Below are positions 48,447 through 59,701 of a DNA stretch of 64,000 nt, piece after piece. Where the stretch lies: assembly GCA_029204225.1 (NCBI GenBank), contig CM055095.1:26705312-26769311 (forward strand), read 5' to 3'. A program made the position numbers and the translations under genes. Position 1 is the first letter of the stretch. Every line of letters starts with the position of its first letter. The notes under the pieces were generated by a model that ran no database searches, was not told where the DNA came from, and saw only the letters and a list, made by a program, of their open reading frames with translations. Origin of the DNA: Diphasiastrum complanatum. Taxonomy: Eukaryota; Streptophyta; Lycopodiopsida; Lycopodiales; Lycopodiaceae.

Positions 48447-49631
48447 AAAAATTGAAGAAAGCTACTTTATATAAAGTATGAAGGCGAGTCACTATCTTTT
48501 TTAAATCTATGATATTATTACCTTGATCACTAGTGCCTATTAAATGCTCCAAGGAAACAAGAATGTTGGGGCCAAGAGATAGAAATCTGTATTCATGTTG
48601 GAAATATGTGAAGATACAAATTTTTAGTACTAATGTAATTGACAAAGAATGGATAGCTAAGAATGTATATGTACGTCGCTATATTCAAAATCCAACTTTT
48701 TGACATTTTCTTTTCTGCTCGAAAACTATCTTTGGTTCAAATTGTGTGCATTCATAGAGATATGACAAGACTCAAATACATGTATTGAATGACCTTGTGA
48801 ATGCAAAAAAAAATCCTTATAACTTGTTGATAATAGTTTGTGATGCTTTTTTCTCTTGTAGGTAGCTAGTGACGTTAACTGATATTTGATCGATTGTTAC
48901 ACGCTCATGATATCAACATATGATGTTAGTTTGATGTCAAACTAATATTTGATAAAATCTATAAATTTTTCTACATGATAAATTTGTATAGTAACTTTTT
49001 GTTTTTTATTATAGGTATTTTAGAGAGTGATCATACCATTATGCATTAAGTACTTTTTACACCATATTTTTGAATACACAACATAAAATGATTTTCATAT
49101 TTTTAAAAAGGATGTCAAGAATTCAAAAGCACATATTACAAGAGTAAACTACAAAAATTTGGACCTTCAACCATTTTTTTAATCACATTTAGGGAATTTA
49201 ATTAGATGAATAGACTATTTGATATTCACGGTTTTAACACTTTTAGGATCCCATTGACGGTATGACGACAATGATTTTACGAAAGTGAATTTTCACAGTT
49301 TCACAAATAGTATATGTGAAAGTAGTCATGATATCTATGATTCTATGTTTTGAATTGTTGCAAAGTATTCACTCTCAATATTAAGATTTGTACTTATTAG
49401 GACTATTCACAATCAGTGTTCAAATTATCCATATACACTTGGTAGTGGGATGTAGGAATCTCTAAACCTGCATTTTATTTCCATTATTCATTAGATTCCA
49501 ATAATTTTACTACACATCATCTTGATGAGATTTTTTTATGCAAATCAAAGAGGAAGCATCAAAGATAATTTTTTGTTATTGAGATTTGACTTTTTGACAC
49601 AAAATCCTATGAATAGGTGCTGAGAACAAGT
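48442..49631. other. AT-rich non-coding sequence
   Basis: No gene, LTR edge or RNA gene recognised. Confidence 0.4.
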
Positions 49632-49990
49632 CCTTAAAAGTAGTTTTACAAGTCTTGTTGGATCATTAAGGAGTGAGAAAGAGTCATTTTTTGTCCAAAA
49701 TCGTTGATTATTGATGAGATTTGATAGGAATTTGATATAAACTCATTCAATCTTTGTGAGAGAGTGAGAGGGCCGAGACTAGAAGTCATGAGCAAGGCTA
49801 GAAGTGAACTTCTAGAATCAAGTCTATTCAATTTTCTTGAGAAATTCTTTGTAAAGTCCTTCAAGATAGTTCTTTTGAATCAAGATCACTTAGATCTTGC
49901 TACTTATGTCTTTGTGAACATCAAGTGAGTTGCAAGTGAGGCAATTCTAAAAAAGAACTTAGGGAGCCGAGAAGTACATTCATTGTAGAA
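49632..49990 (+). repeat. Copia family C leader, third copy
   Basis: Colinear with 5046-5400 over about 350 bp (TTAAAAGTAGTTTTACAAGT ... AAGTACATTCATTGT), with small indels. No gag follows, so the element is truncated just after its leader. Confidence 0.8.
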
Positions 49991-51551
49991 AGCAGTTAGG
50001 ATGAGTAGGAGAAAGATTAAACTCCAACACCATGTGCTATCCTAGTATCGTATCAGTGTGCGTGTGTATAGACCAATAGTGAGGCAATATAGGAGGCGCA
50101 CATTGAACCGATATCCCGAGAATGAAAGTCTGCAGTCGATAGCGGATCAACGCGCAGGTGAGCGTATTGAGATTGTAGTGCGTAGAGGTCATGCGTGTGG
50201 AAGCAATATCCGGGTCATGCATGATGAATTCGATAGTTGAAGGTCAAGTTTTTTTTAAGTACATGTTTGTGCTTATATAGAGCCAAGCTTCACAAATGAT
50301 TGCCCTCATGAACGTATCGAACTGATGGGAAGCTTTTCAACTCAAATATAGGTTGTTTCACGGTTGCCTCCTTGGAGATCTTTATCTCTACAGATGATGG
50401 AATCTTGTACCGATTTGGAAAAAGCGCTACCACGCAAGGATTGCTACAATCGTCTGGCAAAGACACTTTGAAATTCGATACTCGCAAGTTGACAAAAGGA
50501 TCTTCATGTACTCGTCTCTTTCTCAGCTTTGCTATTGTTGGATCTTGTTAGCAAAAATAGCACAACTAGCAGATTTCGAACCATAAAGCTCCATAGAGAA
50601 TAGTTGCTTCCACCAAGGTTATCTTCTTGTGACAAAACTCTAAAAACATCTGATGCATTTTGATCCATCTTCAACTAAACAAGAACAAACACACAAGTCT
50701 GAATGAAAATGCGAGCTAAATGCACCTCAATCTCAGCACAAAACTAGTCTCCAAATTTATCACACCACAGAACCGTATATCCTTGGTTGTACACCTGATA
50801 TCAAATTAGTGCACACAGGTACAACTCCTAGTCCTTCACTTGGTTGTTCGTGCGTTGATTTGACATGTACGAACAACAAGCAATATTGATTTAGCATGCA
50901 CAAGTACGAACTCTGGTACTCTAACTGGTTGTCCGCACGTTGAAACGATATATGTACGGACACATGCAAGATCAATTCGGCGCGCAGAGGATGTACAACC
51001 TCCCGGGATCTTTTTGGGCTTTTGCACGTTGAACCGATATTAGTATAGATAAGATGGAAAACTAAAGGGCATATTTCGATTTTTAGAGAGAATATTCTAA
51101 ATTCTCCATAGATTTTGAAGTGTGTGATCGTCCAAAAAACAAAGATCAGTAATGTGACAAGAAAGACTCAAATTTGATCCAAAGACTTGACACACTGAAC
51201 AATGGCCTAAGCAAGAACTTTGCTACTCCCAACGGTTGAGTAAATACTTCTCTGCTACACAAAAGCCACACAAGAATGCCAAGATCATTGTCACAAGATT
51301 CATTACTTTTGCTACTTGAATGCAACTCCAAACATTGTTATACACCAAAAACTTCACCGACATAAGTTTACTAGCACATAATGTGATGAACATAAGATCG
51401 CCTTCTCTGAAAGCAACTAGACAGTGAAAACTTCACTGGTAGAAGTTTGCTAGCAAAGATTGCGACGAACAAAAGATCGCCTTCTCCTACAGATGTGTTG
51501 GCCTGCAGCTGAATCTTTCCTCCTCACTTAAACGCACTCTCTGATACCAAA
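49991..51551. other. Element-internal or intergenic sequence with short repeats
   Basis: No protein domain seen. Contains three related CGTTGAA.CGATAT phrases (near 50,940, 51,028 and a weaker one near 50,105) and a direct repeat of about 80 bp (AAAACTTCAC at 51,347 and 51,427, each ending AAGATCGCCTTCTC). TGTTAGCAAAAATAGCACAA occurs at 50,548 and again at 51,552. Confidence 0.45.
51540..51549 (-). other. Primer-binding-site-like sequence
   Basis: The plus strand reads TCTGATACCA two bases before the TGTTAGC start at 51,552; on the minus strand this is a copia tRNA-Met primer site. Confidence 0.6.
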
Positions 51552-51701
51552 TGTTAGCAAAAATAGCACAACCAGGATCTTTGGAGAAGAGAGAAAGCAA
51601 AACAAGCTCACTTGTTCTACTTCTCCTCTCTTGTTTCATTGTGTGAGCTTGTTTTGCTTTCTCTCTTCTCCAAGATCTTGGTTGTGCTATTTTTGCTAAC
51701 A
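51552..51701. repeat. 150-bp near-perfect hairpin with LTR-like ends
   Basis: A 60-bp arm (TGTTAGCAAAAATAGCACAA ... CAAGCTCAC) is followed by a 31-bp loop and a 59-bp reverse-complement arm that ends TTTTTGCTAACA. The arms differ by one substitution and one single-base indel. Confidence 0.9.
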
Positions 51702-52840
51702 AATCTACCCCAAGGCAGCTTACAAACGCTCGCAGCTCCAAATGCTTTTTCTATGGCAGGAAGATCGGTGAGAAGTTGATCGGGGAGCCTAGGGAAACAA
51801 ATCGCCTTGGGAGAGCATAGATTTTTGTGATCGTCAACCTAGAAAATCCACGGAAAAACATGTATGCTAGTATTGCAATGTTCATAAGGCTTCAAAGAAA
51901 GAGCTTTTCTCTTTGTTGCATACTAATTAATGTCTGAAGTTAGAGCTAGTAAACCACAATAGTCAGAATGTGGGCATTATCGAAACTCGAAAAATGGCAA
52001 CCAAACATTATCGGTTTTTGTTTTCTCTCTACATAACCTCTCTCTAAAGTAAAACTTCTTAAAGGGCCCACTTTGAGCCCATATGTCCCCTAATGAAATC
52101 CTTGAGTAACAATATGGAGCCATCAAGGCTCAACCATATGAATCAAGAAAGGCAAGTTGGATTTAGCATCATTTTTTATGCACTTAATAGCTTAAGAGAT
52201 ATATCATCAAGTGCACAAAAAGCCTTGGAATTCATAGCTTGGTGTGATGTTTAGTTTTGAAGTGTGCTACATGTATATGGACACATCTATGGAGCATATT
52301 GTAAGGGATCCTTTAAGAGGTGGTGAAAGATCCTTCATGGACATCATTCTCTATTGGAGTCTCAAAAGTTCCTTGTTGGTAGCAAGATTTTTTTAAACAC
52401 TTCTAAAGGATTCATCATCAAGCAAGGAGAGTTGTAAATAGATCAAGCTAAATTTGAGAAGTGTGAGAAATTGTCAGAAAATTGGAAAATCTAGCTTAAA
52501 CCATGTAAATTGTACATAGGTGGGTCCTGCACATGTGAATCCTTATTGGCACGTGTGAGTTGAGGTCAAAGTAGTTTAGATCTCATTCATAGGGTTAGTT
52601 AGGCTTGTTTTGTCATAATTCCTAGATTATAGGGCCAAATTCCTTGAATCATGGAGGTGGATAACCAACCTAGCCACCAACTTGGCAAAACTCTAGGGTT
52701 AGGTAATATTGACAAATTAGGGCAAAAATAGTCAATCATATTCCTTAGTACATGCTGGATTTTTACCTAACTTGAGAGGACAAGAGCTCTATTGTACATA
52801 CAATCCATCATTCCATAATGAGGAGATATAATTTTTGGAG
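51702..52840. other. Non-coding sequence before the intact copia element
   Basis: No gene recognised. A short stretch near 52,070 (AAAGGGCCCACTTTGAGCCC) resembles 43,130-43,155. Confidence 0.4.
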
Positions 52841-52845
52841 CAAAT

Positions 52846-53526
52846 TGTAAAAATTACAGCAAATAAGGACCTAAAACACTTGAAATGATGAGGGAAACAA
52901 TAGATTATGATCTCATAAGATTAGCACAAGTTGAACCATCAAAATCCATCAAAAATCTATGCTTGAACCTCACTAAATGGCCCAAATCCTTGAAGAAGGC
53001 TTCACACGTGTGAAAGTACGGCCTCCCACAGTCTGAGTACTGTACACCAGACCTACATTCAATCCTATAATCATTAGTAATCACAAGTACTCAAACAATT
53101 ATGAACATAGAGAGCAATTGCACCATTATGAGAGAAAAATCATGAAATTGCTTGATTAATTTTGGTGAGATATCATCACCTATATATACATGATCCATCA
53201 CGGTTTTGGGCAGGTATGAGTAGCCCTAAACCTATCCCTAATGCTAATTTTGGTGGATATTTCATCCCTACCAAGTTAGGGTTGGAATCTTGGAGATCCC
53301 TCAACAATGCAAAAATTACCAAAAATAGCTCCTATTTTTTCTCCCTTGTATCTAAGCATAATTTGGACTCATTCCAAAGGTTCTAACACTTAGGTATACT
53401 TGAGAACATCCTTATGAATGGAATCCTATGCTATTTGGCACGTGTGACAAGCCACATCATGACCATCTAACTATTTACAAGTCATATGACCAAAACTAGT
53501 CAAGCTAGAATTGTGAATTTTTAACA
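52846..53526 (-). repeat. 3' LTR
   Basis: 681 bp, TGTAAAAATT to GAATTTTTAACA. A TATATATA box lies near 53,181. The word CACACGTGTG near 53,000 is a palindrome containing the ACGT core bound by plant bZIP factors. Confidence 0.95.
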
Positions 53527-53540
53527 CTCCTCCTCACTAT
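53527..53540 (-). other. Polypurine tract
   Basis: The minus strand reads ATAGTGAGGAGGAG, filling the whole gap between the gag-pol stop codon (53,541-53,543) and the LTR. Confidence 0.85.
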
Positions 53541-56500
53541 CTAGCTTGGTTCAATCATTGCTTTACTAATCACTCCAAGTGATGATATGAACTTCATAAA
53601 AGGTGTCTTTTGAAGTGGTTTAGTAAGTAGATCAGCTACACATTCATTGCTTGGAACATGCTCCAAAGCAATCTCCTTGGCTTGCACCATTTCTCTCACA
53701 AAGTGATGGCATATCTCAATGTGCTTAGATCTTGCATGGAAGATTGGGTTAGATGCAAGGTGTTGGGCTGATATATTGTCATTGTAGATGATTGGTGCCT
53801 CCTCTGAATCCATGATCTTTAGTTCCACCAATAATCTCTTGATCCAAAGTACCTCCTTTGTAGTGGTTGTCAAAGCTTTGTACTCGGCCTCGGTTGAAGA
53901 TAGAGATATAGTTTCTTGCTTTTTTGAAAGCCATGAAACCACACCTTCTCCTATGAAAGTTGAATAGGCACTTGTTGATTTCCTATCCCTCTTGTCCCCT
54001 GCAAAATCTGAATTACTAAATGCATGAAGGTTAATCACATCTCCTCTATATAGAATCCCAAAATCCAATGTACCCGAGATGTATCTTAGAATCCTCTTAG
54101 CCTTTTTCCAATGGATATTCAATGGCTTTTGCATGGATTGGCTCAACCTACATACACTAAAGCTAAGATCTGGTCTAGTTGTAGTGATCCACATTAAGGA
54201 ACCTATAAGTTGCCTAAACAAAGTGATGTCCATGAAGGATCTTTCATCATCTTCATTTGGCACTTTTACATCTTGCTCCATTGGTGTGTCAACACTTTTG
54301 CATACTTCCATCTTAAACTTCTTCAAAAGACTTTGAGCATAGTTTACTTGACTTATAAAGATAAAATCAGACCCTCTAAGTACTTCTATGCCTAAGATGA
54401 AGTGAAGACATCCTAGATCTACCATCTTGAACTCTAAGGATAGATCTATCTTGATTTTTTCAATACCATCAACACTATTTCCACTAATGATGATGTCATC
54501 TACATAAATGAGTAAAAGTACAATACCAACATCATCAAACTTAATGTAAAGAGTAGGATCATATTCACTTTGAACAAAAGAAAGTGAAATAAGATAGCAA
54601 TGTAGTCTTGAATTCCAAGATCTCGAGGCTTGCTTCAAGCCATAGATGCTTCTTTGGAGATGGCATACTTTGTTCTCCATTCCATGCTTGATGAACCCTT
54701 GTGGCTGCTCCATATAGATATCTTCTTCCAAAAAAGCATTCAAGAAAGCATTAGAGACATCCATTTGACATAGAATCCATCCAAAATGTGATGCAAGTGC
54801 AATGATTAGTCTTATTGTGACCATCTTGGCCACGGGTGCAAAAGTTTCCTCATAGTCTATCCCTTTCTCTTGAGCATAACCTTTTGCAACTAATCTTGCT
54901 TTATGTTTGTTAACACTCCCATTTGCATTCAACTTAAGCTTGAAGACCCACTTGCATCCTATTACATTCCTTTGAGGTCTCTCAACAAGCAACCAAGTTT
55001 CATTCTCAATCAAGGCATCATACTCATCCAACATAGCTTTATACCATTCTTTGGAGTTCAATGCATCTTCAACATTAGACGGTTCTTCAAAACTAGATAA
55101 AGCATAAGAAGTGGATGAGATACCCTCAACTTGCTGTCCTTTGCCTTGATATGTGAGCCTTGATGGCTCCACTTTTGCCCTTGAAGATCTCCTTGGTGTG
55201 ATAGGTGGGTTTGGTGCTTGCTCCTCCATGAGCTCCTCCTCAAAACCAAGATCTTGCTCCTCGGCCATCTTCTTCTTGATTGTTGGAGCACTTGAGCCTT
55301 CTTCAAGCATATGCATATGATGTTCATCAAAGATGACATCCCTTGAAACAAAAAATTTGTTCAAGGATGGGAGATAGACTTTGTAGCCCTTGCTTGAGCT
55401 TCCATATCCAAGCATGATCCCTCTTGTGGAAGATGGATCCTCCTTGGTTCTTGTTTCCAATGGCACATGCACATAACATATACACCCAAAAACTTTCAAG
55501 TGATTAAGATTGGGTTTCTTTCCATACAACATCTCATAAGGAGTTTTGCCTTCAATTGCTTTGCAAGACACCCTATTCATCAAGTAGTTTGCACATACAA
55601 GAGACTCACCCCAAAAGGATTTGGGCAAACAAGCATCTAATCTTAAAGCCTTAGAACATTCACATAATGTTCTATTCCTTCTTTCAGCAACTCCATTTTG
55701 TTGAGGAGTGTAAGGACAAGAAGTCTCTTTCTTGATCCCTTCCTCCTCACAAAAGGCCTTGAACTCATTGGAGATGAATTCTCCACCATTGTCACTTCTA
55801 AGAATCTTGATGCTATGATTATGATGCTTTTCCACAAACAACTTGAACTTTACAAAAGTATCAAATACTTGAGACTTTAAGGAAAGTAAGAACACCCAAC
55901 AATATATTGAGTAGTCATCAATGAAGGTTAAAAACATGGATGAACCTCCATTAGATTTGGTGCTAGCAATGTGCACATCCGAGTGTATGAGTTCAAGAGG
56001 ATGAGATGACTTTGTGATGGAGTTAGGAAACACCTTCTTATGTGCCTTGGATAAGGCACAAGCTTCACAAACCTTGTCTTCCTTCCCAATAGACCTTGGT
56101 AGGCCTAAAGCATACTCCTCCTTGATCATAGCCTCCATGGAACCCGAGTTGACATGTCCAAGTCTTTTGTGCCATAAAGTAAAGGTAGCTATCTTGCTCT
56201 TCTCGGCCAACATGACAACATTAGTATCCACAAATGCATCCAGCTTATAAAGTTTGCCAAGTCTAGTGCCCTTAGCCACTATCTTACCCTTCTTCTTGAT
56301 GAAACATTCATTTGAAGCAAAGTCAACATTGAAACCATTATCTACCATTTGGCCAACACTTAGTAGATTCTTTGTTATTGTAGGAATGTACAAAACACCT
56401 TCTATGTTGATCTTTTTGGAAGATCCTAAGCAAAGGGGAATGCTACCAACTCCTTCAATCTTACAAGCTTCATCATTTGCTGTATAGATAGACTTTATAG

Positions 56501-57509
56501 GTCCATCATAAGATAAGAGAGAAGAGAAAAACTCCCTTTTACTAGTCATGTGTGAACTAGCACCCGAGTCAATCCACCAAGGATCTTCTCCTTTGAAGCT
56601 TGTTGAAGAAAATATGGACATCATGAGAGAGTCCTCATGTGAACTCTCCTCCTCCTCCTTTTTGCTCATGTTGGCTTGGCTTTGATCTTGCTTCCTCTTG
56701 AAGCATTCCGAGGCATAATGCCCCATCTTGCTACAATAGTAGCACTTCACCTTTGATTTGTCCTTCTTGACTTTGGTGGTTGATGGAGATGCCTTTGAGG
56801 GTCCTTCTTGATCCTCAAGCTTTGTAGACTTCTTGAATGTTGATCCTTTGCCTTTGGACTTGCCTTTGCCTTTGGTGAAGAGAGCTTGGTCATCTCCACC
56901 TTGGATGGAAAGCCTATCCATCCTCTCTTGCATTTGGCTCCTTCTTGATTCCTCGGCCATGAGTGTGCCTTGGAGTTCTTCAAGTATGGGTAGCTTACCC
57001 ATAATTGCATATCCCTGAACCAAATTGTCAAATTCAAAGCTTAGTCCATTCAATATGAGTTGAACAAGCTCTTCATCCTTGATAGGGTCACCTATAAAGG
57101 CTAGCTCTTTGTTCAATTCCTTTACTCTTAGGACAAAAGTATGTGCACTCTCTCCTTTCTTTTGATAGCTTCTATAGATTTGATTCTTCAAAGCTAACAT
57201 TCTAGTTTGGTTCTTGGATTCATAGACCTTTTGCAAAGTCTCCCAAGCATCTTGAGCTGAAGTGCAATCTCCTACCTCTCTTAAGAGTTCATTTTCAACA
57301 TTCATTTTTATGCAATGTAGTGCAACATTGCACCTCTTGATGTATTTGGCTTTTTCTTGAGGATGAATAGGTTCACCCTCCTTACCATTTACAATTTCCA
57401 TCAAATCTTGCATGATCATGATAGATTCCATTCTAACTTTCCATATGGAATAGTTAGTTTTGTTGAGCCTTTCATTAGTATCCAAAAGATATGCATTTAT
57501 AGATGCCAT
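53541..57509 (-). CDS. Intact copia gag-pol polyprotein, 1,322 residues
   Basis: Encodes every protein of the element as one polyprotein. Gag covers residues 1-250, with a CCHC zinc knuckle at C256, C259, H264, C269. Protease D314-S315-G316 lies in WWIDSGASSHM. The integrase zinc site is H447/H452 and C481/C484; catalytic acids are D511, D573 and E609 with 35 residues between the last two, followed by the VFGC...GYKVY tail. Reverse transcriptase has D917 (QMDVSNAFL) and Y1002-VDD. RNase H has E1207 (STEAEY) and D1244 (YNDNISA), but the position usually held by the first catalytic Asp (YSDADWAG in relatives) is N1166 (AFSNSDFAG). Length is typical for plant copia. The ATG at 57,509 is the first in frame after an 800-bp leader. 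Confidence 0.95.
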   Translation of the reverse strand: MASINAYLLDTNERLNKTNYSIWKVRMESIMIMQDLMEIVNGKEGEPIHPQEKAKYIKRCNVALHCIKMNVENELLREVGDCTSAQDAWETLQKVYESKNQTRMLALKNQIYRSYQKKGESAHTFVLRVKELNKELAFIGDPIKDEELVQLILNGLSFEFDNLVQGYAIMGKLPILEELQGTLMAEESRRSQMQERMDRLSIQGGDDQALFTKGKGKSKGKGSTFKKSTKLEDQEGPSKASPSTTKVKKDKSKVKCYYCSKMGHYASECFKRKQDQSQANMSKKEEEESSHEDSLMMSIFSSTSFKGEDPWWIDSGASSHMTSKREFFSSLLSYDGPIKSIYTANDEACKIEGVGSIPLCLGSSKKINIEGVLYIPTITKNLLSVGQMVDNGFNVDFASNECFIKKKGKIVAKGTRLGKLYKLDAFVDTNVVMLAEKSKIATFTLWHKRLGHVNSGSMEAMIKEEYALGLPRSIGKEDKVCEACALSKAHKKVFPNSITKSSHPLELIHSDVHIASTKSNGGSSMFLTFIDDYSIYCWVFLLSLKSQVFDTFVKFKLFVEKHHNHSIKILRSDNGGEFISNEFKAFCEEEGIKKETSCPYTPQQNGVAERRNRTLCECSKALRLDACLPKSFWGESLVCANYLMNRVSCKAIEGKTPYEMLYGKKPNLNHLKVFGCICYVHVPLETRTKEDPSSTRGIMLGYGSSSKGYKVYLPSLNKFFVSRDVIFDEHHMHMLEEGSSAPTIKKKMAEEQDLGFEEELMEEQAPNPPITPRRSSRAKVEPSRLTYQGKGQQVEGISSTSYALSSFEEPSNVEDALNSKEWYKAMLDEYDALIENETWLLVERPQRNVIGCKWVFKLKLNANGSVNKHKARLVAKGYAQEKGIDYEETFAPVAKMVTIRLIIALASHFGWILCQMDVSNAFLNAFLEEDIYMEQPQGFIKHGMENKVCHLQRSIYGLKQASRSWNSRLHCYLISLSFVQSEYDPTLYIKFDDVGIVLLLIYVDDIIISGNSVDGIEKIKIDLSLEFKMVDLGCLHFILGIEVLRGSDFIFISQVNYAQSLLKKFKMEVCKSVDTPMEQDVKVPNEDDERSFMDITLFRQLIGSLMWITTTRPDLSFSVCRLSQSMQKPLNIHWKKAKRILRYISGTLDFGILYRGDVINLHAFSNSDFAGDKRDRKSTSAYSTFIGEGVVSWLSKKQETISLSSTEAEYKALTTTTKEVLWIKRLLVELKIMDSEEAPIIYNDNISAQHLASNPIFHARSKHIEICHHFVREMVQAKEIALEHVPSNECVADLLTKPLQKTPFMKFISSLGVISKAMIEPS

Positions 57510-58308
57510 CTAGTCTCCTAGTCAAGGACTTGACACAAATGAAGGTTACTTCTATTGATTTGATTGAAGGTCTACCTTATCCCACTTCTTAGGGACCTGA
57601 AAAGATCAGTAATAGACTTCCTATAAAGATCTAAGAATGATCTCTAACAAAATCAAATCATAGAATACTAGAAACAATGCACTTGCTTGATTGAAGTAGA
57701 CAATACTAGTAGAATTGCCCCTCTTTCTATAAAGAACATTAAAGCTTCCAAATGATCTGATCAAGAGTGAATTTAAGCAACCTAATATACTTCCAAAATC
57801 ACTTGTAAAAGATCTAAATGGAACTTAATGAGGATGCAACACAATCTACTATCCAATCACAAGCAAAAAATGATCAAAATTGATGAAAAATTGATCTAAT
57901 TTGGTGCATAAGTCAAGCAATGGTTGGACTGAACCTAAATCACTTTAGGAGGTGCCTACTACACCTTAGAACAGCCTTGAAGAGTCCCCAAAACTCTGAT
58001 ATTTCCTCTCCTTGAATGCTAGAAAGCCTCCTCTATGAAATCACCTCCAAAACTCGCTTAGAAATCAATGCTTGGAGCAAGCAAAACTTGCTATCTTGGT
58101 AATGTGAATTGAATTCAACTTTGCCTCTGGTTTTAGACACCTAAACACCTGCAAATGAAGTCACACAACACCAATCTCCAATGTATTTGACTCACTTTGA
58201 GTTCTAGAATCAATACTAGATGCTAAGATCCAATATACACAAGATTTAGATCAAAAATTGTGATCAAATTGAATGAAAACCAAGGATATAGCTCATTTCA
58301 ACCTTTAG
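57510..58308 (-). other. Untranslated leader of the intact copia element
   Basis: 799 bp between the primer site and the gag ATG, no open frame of note; likely holds packaging and dimerisation signals, none identifiable by eye. Confidence 0.7.
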
Positions 58309-58320
58309 GCTCTGATACCA
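58309..58320 (-). other. Primer-binding site
   Basis: The minus strand reads TGGTATCAGAGC, abutting the 5' LTR with no spacer; complementary to initiator tRNA-Met. Confidence 0.92.
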
Positions 58321-59002
58321 TGTAAAAATTACAGCAAATAAGGACCCTAAAACACTTGAAATGATGAGGAAAACAATAGATTATGATCTCATAAGATTAG
58401 CACAAGTTGAACCATCAAAATCCATCAAAAATCTATGCTTGAACCTCACTAAATGGCCCAAATCCTTGAAGAAGGCTTCACACGTGTGAAAGTACGGCCT
58501 CCCACAGTCTGAGTACTGTACACCAGACCTAGATTCAATCCTATAATCATTAGTAATCACAAGTACTCAAACAATTATGAACATAGAGAGCAATTGAACC
58601 ATTATGAGAGAAAAATCATGAAATTGCTTGATTAATTTTGGTGAGATATCATCACCTATATATACATGATCCATCACGGTTTTGGGCAGGTATGAGTAGC
58701 CCTAAACCTATCCCTAATGCTAATTTTGGTGGATCTTTCATCCCTACCAAGTTAGGGTTGGAATCTTGGAGATCCCTCAACAATGCAAAAATTACCAAAA
58801 ATAGCTCCTATTTTTTCTCCCTTGTATCTAAGCATAATTTGGACTCATTCCAAAGGTTCTAACACTTAGGTCTACTTGAGAACATCCTTATGAATGGAAT
58901 CCTATGCTATTTGGCACGTGTGACAAGCCACATCATGACCATCTAACTATTTACAAGTCATATGACCAAAACTAGTCAAGCTAGAATTGTGAATTTTTAA
59001 CA
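58321..59002 (-). repeat. 5' LTR
   Basis: 682 bp, same ends as the 3' LTR; TATA box near 58,657 (plus-strand coordinate) in the expected middle position. Confidence 0.95.
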
Positions 59003-59278
59003 CAAATTGGCAATCTTGAGTTTTCTACACATTAATTTTGTCTTGAGTTTTTGTGAATGTTTTGGTATCAATACTTGATTCCACTTAATCTCTAATAATA
59101 GAGTGTACCTGAGTCCATACCACACACGTTTGGGGTTGTACCAGAGTCCATACCATGTTCTTTTCCTTGAATGTTCAACTAACATATTATACTTTCTGTA
59201 ATTTTAGTTAGCTCAACAAGATGATGGAGACAAATGTGGCTGGTTCTCCATCCGCAATGTATAGGTCACTTCGTTTGG

Positions 59279-59460
59279 TTTACTGCTACTACCATGCAGG
59301 CCTTGCAAGGTGCCGTAGAGGATTATCTGTCCCAATTTTTTGAGGATCATGTCTCTTGGCTGTGCATGGTAAGCGTGTTGTTATCATCATGCCCAAAGAC
59401 TTTGTAATTCTCAAAAGACTAAGGGAGCGTCATTCAAAACTTCATTTGGATAATACAAGG
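59279..59460 (+). pseudogene. Histone H3-like fold fragment
   Basis: The plus strand from 59,279 reads RFTATTMQALQGAVEDYLSQ, then FFEDHVSWLC and, after a one-base shift near 59,362, VHGKRVVIIMPKDFVILKRL. In histone H3 the alpha-2 helix to alpha-3 region reads [48 protein letters not shown]. The match runs through the whole H3 C-terminal half, with one extra residue in the VTIMPK loop. No H3 N-terminal tail or alpha-N helix is seen upstream. Downstream sequence continues as the basic linker at 59,465 after one more single-base shift in a G-run. Confidence 0.65.
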
Positions 59461-59464
59461 GGAT

Positions 59465-59701
59465 TTGCCTCCGGACAGAACTGGTCTTCCCACCACCTCA
59501 AAGAGGAAGAGAAAACAACCTCGCCCTACTAAATCCAGTTCTCGCAGGCCAACTGTTTTTCTTCCTCCCCGAGGCATTCCTTCAAAGCATTCTCGATCTG
59601 TTCTAGACTCTGTTTCAGATTCTTCTGACTCTAAAACAGAATCACAGTTGCCTCATCTTCCTCCTCCAAGGCCTCTTCAAAAGATTACTTCTCCTATATA
59701 G
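59465..59701 (+). pseudogene. Basic Arg/Ser/Pro-rich linker segment
   Basis: An open frame reading LPPDRTGLPTTSKRKRKQPR, then SSSRRPTVFLPPRG and a Ser/Asp-rich end, closed by TAG at 59,699. It is disordered in character with a likely nuclear localisation signal (KRKRKQPR). It lies between the H3-like fragment and the Ulp1-like exons and is read here as part of the same decayed gene. Confidence 0.45.

Larger units (their letters stand above)
52841..59007 (-). mobile_element. Complete, recent Ty1/copia family C element
   Basis: All structural parts are present: target duplication CAAAT (52,841-52,845 and 59,003-59,007), two LTRs, polypurine tract, primer-binding site and a single open gag-pol. 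By eye the LTRs differ by five substitutions and one single-base indel over about 681 bp (about 99% identical), so insertion was recent. It is the only undamaged element in the window and the best reference for interpreting the family C relics. Confidence 0.97.

Noticed and set aside
50058-50240. 60-codon Arg-rich plus-strand frame
   Set aside because: Short, no domain, adjacent to an element leader; the opposite strand has an equally long frame.
53162-53386. Identical-looking 74-codon frame in both LTRs (also 58,638-58,862)
   Set aside because: It lies across the LTR promoter region and is repeated only because the LTRs are repeated; no domain.
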